Assembly: GCA_022823465.1 (NCBI GenBank)
Contig: JAJEHX010000053.1
Location: forward strand, 1-64,000
Reading direction: 5' to 3'
Length of the DNA stretch: 64,000 nucleotides
Source: Candidatus Latescibacterota bacterium
GTDB taxonomy: Bacteria; JAAXHH01
The notes below the pieces were generated by a model. It saw only the letters and a program-made list of their open reading frames with translations. It was not told the origin of the DNA and made no database searches. The stretch's first letter is position 1; every line of letters begins with the position of its first letter. Both the position numbers and the translations under genes were made by a program. Positions 61,354 to 64,000 of the stretch are shown here, piece by piece.

Positions 61354-62301
61354 GTGCGCATAGCGGTATTCGGTACTGGCGGTGTGGGCGGCTACTATGG
61401 AGGCCGACTCGCGGAAGCGGGAGAGGACGTCGTGTTTATCGCACGGGGCCCGCACCTGGAGGCGTTGCGAGAAAGCGGACTTCGGGTGGAAAGCACGAAG
61501 GGCGATTTCACGCTGCCCTCGATCCAGGTCACGGGCGACCCCGGGGAAGCCGGCGACGTGGACGTCGTCATGCTCTGCGTAAAGTGCTGGCAGGTGCCCG
61601 ATGCCGTCGAAGGGCTCCGGCAGTTGATCGGGCCGGATACCTTTGTGCTGCCCATGGAGAACGGGGTAGAGACGCCGGAGCAACTGGCGGCGGAGTTCGG
61701 CTGGCGCCATGTGCTCGGCGGCGTGTGCGGGATCGTATCCTTCATCGCCGAACCCGGTCTCATCCGGCACATTGCCTACGAACCTTTCGTCCATTTCGGC
61801 GAATGGGACAACCGTCCCAGCGAACGGGTAGACCGGTTGCGCCAGGCATTCGAAGGCGCCAGGGGCCTCATCGTCGATACGCCGCCCGACATCCAGGCCG
61901 CCATGTGGCGCAAGTACATCCTCATTGCATCGTGGAGCGGAGTCGGAGCCGTCACCCGCGCGCCGATCGGCGTGGTCCGCAGCCAGCCCGGCACGCGTGG
62001 TCTCCTCGAGGGGGCCATGGAGGAAATCCACCAGGTGGCCACCGCCCAGGGCGTGAACCTGCCGGACGACATCGTGCCCCAGACCCTCGCCATCCTGGAC
62101 AGCGTCGAGTACGGCGGCACCGCCTCCATGCAGCGGGACGTCATGGAAGGCCGGTTTTCCGAACTCGAAGCCCAGACCGGCGCCCTGGTCCGCATGGGCG
62201 AGGATGCGGGCGTGCCCACGCCGGTCAACAAACTGATCTACCACGCGCTGCGGCCCATGGAACTCCGCACCCGGGGGCAGGTTTCCTTCGAGGCGCCCTG
62301 A
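61354..62301 (+). CDS. 2-dehydropantoate 2-reductase-like protein (PanE/ApbA family)
   Basis: 315 residues from GTG 61354, with CGGAGG at 61343-61348. The frame is open further upstream through the repeat array, but homology begins here. NADP-binding AVFGTGGVGGYYGGRLAEAG (GxGxxG) opens the protein; LPMENGVETPEQLAAEFG, with the conserved Asn, and MWRKYILIASWSGVGAVTR, with the catalytic Lys, follow. The C-terminal helical domain includes SMQRDVMEGRFSELEAQTG. It may make pantoate for coenzyme A or reduce another keto acid; no other pantothenate gene is nearby. Confidence 0.9.
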   Translation: MRIAVFGTGGVGGYYGGRLAEAGEDVVFIARGPHLEALRESGLRVESTKGDFTLPSIQVTGDPGEAGDVDVVMLCVKCWQVPDAVEGLRQLIGPDTFVLPMENGVETPEQLAAEFGWRHVLGGVCGIVSFIAEPGLIRHIAYEPFVHFGEWDNRPSERVDRLRQAFEGARGLIVDTPPDIQAAMWRKYILIASWSGVGAVTRAPIGVVRSQPGTRGLLEGAMEEIHQVATAQGVNLPDDIVPQTLAILDSVEYGGTASMQRDVMEGRFSELEAQTGALVRMGEDAGVPTPVNKLIYHALRPMELRTRGQVSFEAP

Positions 62302-62327
62302 GGCTTTCTTAGTGCAACCGGGTCGAT

Positions 62328-62394
62328 AAGGCGACCTGGGGCAAAGACGACAACAGGGTCTACAAGGCGATCTGGGGCAAAGACCGCGCCGTTC
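62328..62394. repeat. Two-unit direct repeat of about 35 bp
   Basis: AAGGCGACCTGGGGCAAAGA (62328) and AAGGCGATCTGGGGCAAAGA (62364) begin two adjacent copies; the tails differ. A third AAGGC follows at 62395. It lies in the gap before the homocysteine S-methyltransferase gene. Confidence 0.8.
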
Positions 62395-62481
62395 AAGGCA
62401 TCCCGGTACCGGCGCTTCAATTCGACACCGCTCGAGATCGCACGGCGCGACAGAAACAGCCGGATGGCCGGAGCATCCCGC

Positions 62482-63480
62482 ATGAAACCCTTTCTTGAAC
62501 GCATCGCCGAAGACCGGCCGCTCCTCTACGACGGCGGCCTCGGCACCGAACTCTTCGCCCGCGGCATCGAACTGGCCAACAGCGCCCTGGCCAACGAACT
62601 GTACCCCGGCGTTGTCACGGATATCCATTTCGATTATATTGAATCAGGCTCCGAGGCGATCGGCACCAACACGTTCGTGGCGTCGTATCCCCACCTCGAA
62701 ATGGCGGGGAAGGACGCCTCGGAATCCGACGGCCTGATCCGGCGGTCCGTGGATCACGCCCGGGCCGCGATCGAGCGCAGCGGCAGGGAGGTGTACCTCG
62801 CCGGCTCCATCGGGCCCCTGCCGGGGGCCATTGAAGCCGACAGCGGCGACACGGAGTTCGGCATCGCGAACAGCATCGCCCGGGACGCCCACGTTCGGGT
62901 GGGCACGACGCTGGCGGAAGCCGGTGTGGATTTCTTCTGCGTCGAGACCATGTTTTCCGCCAACGAGGCGGCCCTGGCCGTGAACGAGCTTGCCCAGTTC
63001 GGCTTGCCGATCGCCGTGAACCAGACGTACAAGTACACTAAGGACCGGGCCACGGGCGAGGTCATCTACAAGACGGACTGGGGCCATTCGGCGTCGGACC
63101 TGCTGGAGATCCTGGCGGGCGGGGCGCAGTCCGAAGGCCGCGACCTGCTCGGGCACGTGCAGATCGTCGGGCTGAATTGCGGGGCGGAATCCCGGCGGGA
63201 CGAGCACACGGGAATGCCCTACGCCATTAACGGCATCGGCCAGTTGAAACACGCCATGGCATCCAGGCCGGAACCGCCGAAGCGCATGATGGCCTACCCG
63301 AACGCCGGGAAGGCCCGCCTGGATGAGCAGCACCGGACTTATTACGCCAACACGCCGGAGGAGATGGCCGCCTTCGTGCCGGACCTCCTGGAGGCCGGCG
63401 CCTACTTCATCGGCGGATGTTGCGGCACGGGCGTCGCCCACATCCGGGCCTTCCGCGAGGCGATGGACAGGGCGGCATGA
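62482..63480 (+). CDS. Homocysteine S-methyltransferase-family protein
   Basis: 332 residues from ATG 62482, with GGAG 8 bases upstream. The barrel's start PLLYDGGLGTELFARGIELA and IGTNTFVASYPHLEM are typical of the MetH N-terminal/BhmT/MmuM family. The three zinc-binding Cys are present: one in VGLNCGAESRR and two adjacent in IGGCCGTGVAHIRAF. It transfers a methyl group to homocysteine from a donor that is not predictable (betaine, S-methylmethionine or folate-linked). The downstream small gene starts within its stop or 33 bp later. Confidence 0.92.
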   Translation: MKPFLERIAEDRPLLYDGGLGTELFARGIELANSALANELYPGVVTDIHFDYIESGSEAIGTNTFVASYPHLEMAGKDASESDGLIRRSVDHARAAIERSGREVYLAGSIGPLPGAIEADSGDTEFGIANSIARDAHVRVGTTLAEAGVDFFCVETMFSANEAALAVNELAQFGLPIAVNQTYKYTKDRATGEVIYKTDWGHSASDLLEILAGGAQSEGRDLLGHVQIVGLNCGAESRRDEHTGMPYAINGIGQLKHAMASRPEPPKRMMAYPNAGKARLDEQHRTYYANTPEEMAAFVPDLLEAGAYFIGGCCGTGVAHIRAFREAMDRAA

Positions 63481-63512
63481 GGTCAGGTGCGAAAGGCACA
63501 GGATCGGCCGGC

Positions 63513-63788
63513 ATGACGACGTACCAGGTGCTCTACTGGCGTGACATCCCCGCGCAGGTGCGCGTCTTCGGAGGCCGGCGTCCACTTTCCCGGCAGATGC
63601 CGGACTGGTTTCAGCAGGAGATCGACCGGGTGGCCATGCGGGACGGGCTGACCGGGACCGACGCCTACCTGGACGAGTGGCAATGGTCCGAGAAGCGGGA
63701 ATGGACCGGCGGGGAATCTGAAGCCGGAGACGTGGCGGAAGCCCTGCTGAAGCAGCTTGAAGGCGAATACAAACAGGGACAATCCTGA
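63513..63788 (+). CDS. Virulence-factor-family small protein
   Basis: 91 residues. TYQVLYWRDIPAQVRVFGGR and the segment PDWFQQEIDRVAMRDGLTGT match a small conserved family annotated as virulence factor (PF13769 type), whose biochemical role is unclear. In alphaproteobacteria similar genes are found with methyltransferases of C1 metabolism, matching its place right after a homocysteine methyltransferase here. An in-frame ATG at 63477 overlaps the preceding stop (ATGA) and would add 12 residues; either start is possible. Confidence 0.82.
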   Translation: MTTYQVLYWRDIPAQVRVFGGRRPLSRQMPDWFQQEIDRVAMRDGLTGTDAYLDEWQWSEKREWTGGESEAGDVAEALLKQLEGEYKQGQS

Positions 63789-63806
63789 CCGTAATGAGGC
63801 GCTATG

Positions 63807-63878
63807 CCGGCCGACGGGAAGAGGCCGGCCGACGGGACAAGCCGGTCGTAGATGGGAAGAGGCCGGAGTGGCCGGCCG
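63807..63878. repeat. Degenerate 17-21 bp tandem repeat
   Basis: Units start CCGGCCGACGGGAAGAGG (63807), CCGGCCGACGGGACAAG (63825) and CCGGTCGTAGATGGGAAGAG (63842), then CCGGAGTGG and CCGGCCG. It lies in the gap before the last gene, about 40 bp upstream of its start. Confidence 0.85.
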
Positions 63879-63917
63879 CGACTGACTGAACGTAACGGAC
63901 GGAAACCGTTCAATAAT

Positions 63918-64000
63918 ATGGGACAGACGACAGACATAGGAAGACGCATCGAACTGGTTCCGCTCGATCCCCACTTCGGGGACGTCTCCATCGGCCTGTA
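63918..64000 (+). CDS. Unidentified gene, 5' end only (cut by window end)
   Basis: Frame open from ATG 63918 to the edge, giving 27 residues (MGQTTDIGRRIELVPLDPHF and onward). The region is too short to assign a family, and the ribosome-binding site is weak. It is co-directional with the homocysteine methyltransferase pair and could belong to the same C1-related cluster. Confidence 0.5.
   Translation, partial: MGQTTDIGRRIELVPLDPHFGDVSIGL

Noticed and set aside
1-64000. Insertion sequences or prophage genes
   Set aside because: No transposase, integrase, capsid or tail protein was recognised in any frame, and no flanking inverted repeats typical of IS elements.

Overview
The window is about 64 kb of GC-rich (roughly 60-65 % by eye), densely coding bacterial DNA. 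RND efflux permeases with a lipoprotein adaptor, a DegP-type protease and the pssA/psd phospholipid pair point to a Gram-negative envelope. Several phytanoyl-CoA-dioxygenase-like proteins, Gfo/Idh/MocA oxidoreductases, TIM-barrel sugar isomerases, a sulfatase and a bacilliredoxin/YpdA thiol system resemble the gene content of uncultured FCB-group or neighbouring phyla (Latescibacterota or Poribacteria-like). That placement is an inference from gene content; no rRNA or tRNA gene was seen.

Layout. 1-7.4 kb: end of a Gfo/Idh gene, a TIM-barrel isomerase, a bacilliredoxin, queF, an uncharacterised conserved protein, inositol-3-phosphate synthase divergent from a LysR regulator, and an orphan CcmH-like protein. 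7.4-20.8 kb: a small coiled-coil membrane protein, an MFS transporter fused to HEAT repeats, another Gfo/Idh gene, two tandem PLP fold-III (D-threonine aldolase/DSD1-like) enzymes, an enoyl-CoA hydratase, an unknown small protein, an ABC-F ATPase, YpdA, purE and purK. 20.8-23.2 kb: a sharply AT-rich block with three overlapping genes, one carrying a PD-(D/E)XK-like nuclease core; it looks acquired and is the best candidate for an undescribed, possibly defensive, system. 23.2-30.8 kb: a phosphotransferase, sulfatase, two PhyH proteins, an orphan solute-binding protein and a DUF3883 nuclease-like gene.

30.8-45.2 kb: gatB/gatA, an FG-GAP protein, a DUF4321 membrane protein, pssA/psd, a DegP-type protease, glnA, a GlnE-like protein containing only the first (deadenylylase-type) half, and an ECF sigma factor fused to ankyrin repeats. 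45.4-56 kb: one long minus-strand unit: ECF sigma, zinc-finger anti-sigma, Spy/CpxP-like sensor, RND adaptor, small secreted protein and two RND permeases, closed by a clear terminator. 56-64 kb: a PhyH protein, a sugar isomerase, a methyltransferase, a NagB-PIG-L fusion, a PanE-like reductase, a homocysteine S-methyltransferase with a virulence-factor-family small protein, and a gene cut by the window end.

A striking background feature is the abundance of short degenerate tandem repeats. Many intergenic gaps carry their own array (8, 9, 14, 20, 26, 27 bp and similar units), and low-complexity repeats also sit inside linkers of conserved proteins (GatA, GatB, DegP, the kinase, the RND adaptor). 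One 9-bp family with a core of the type nnnCCGGnC occurs at three distant loci, two intergenic and one inside the protease gene.
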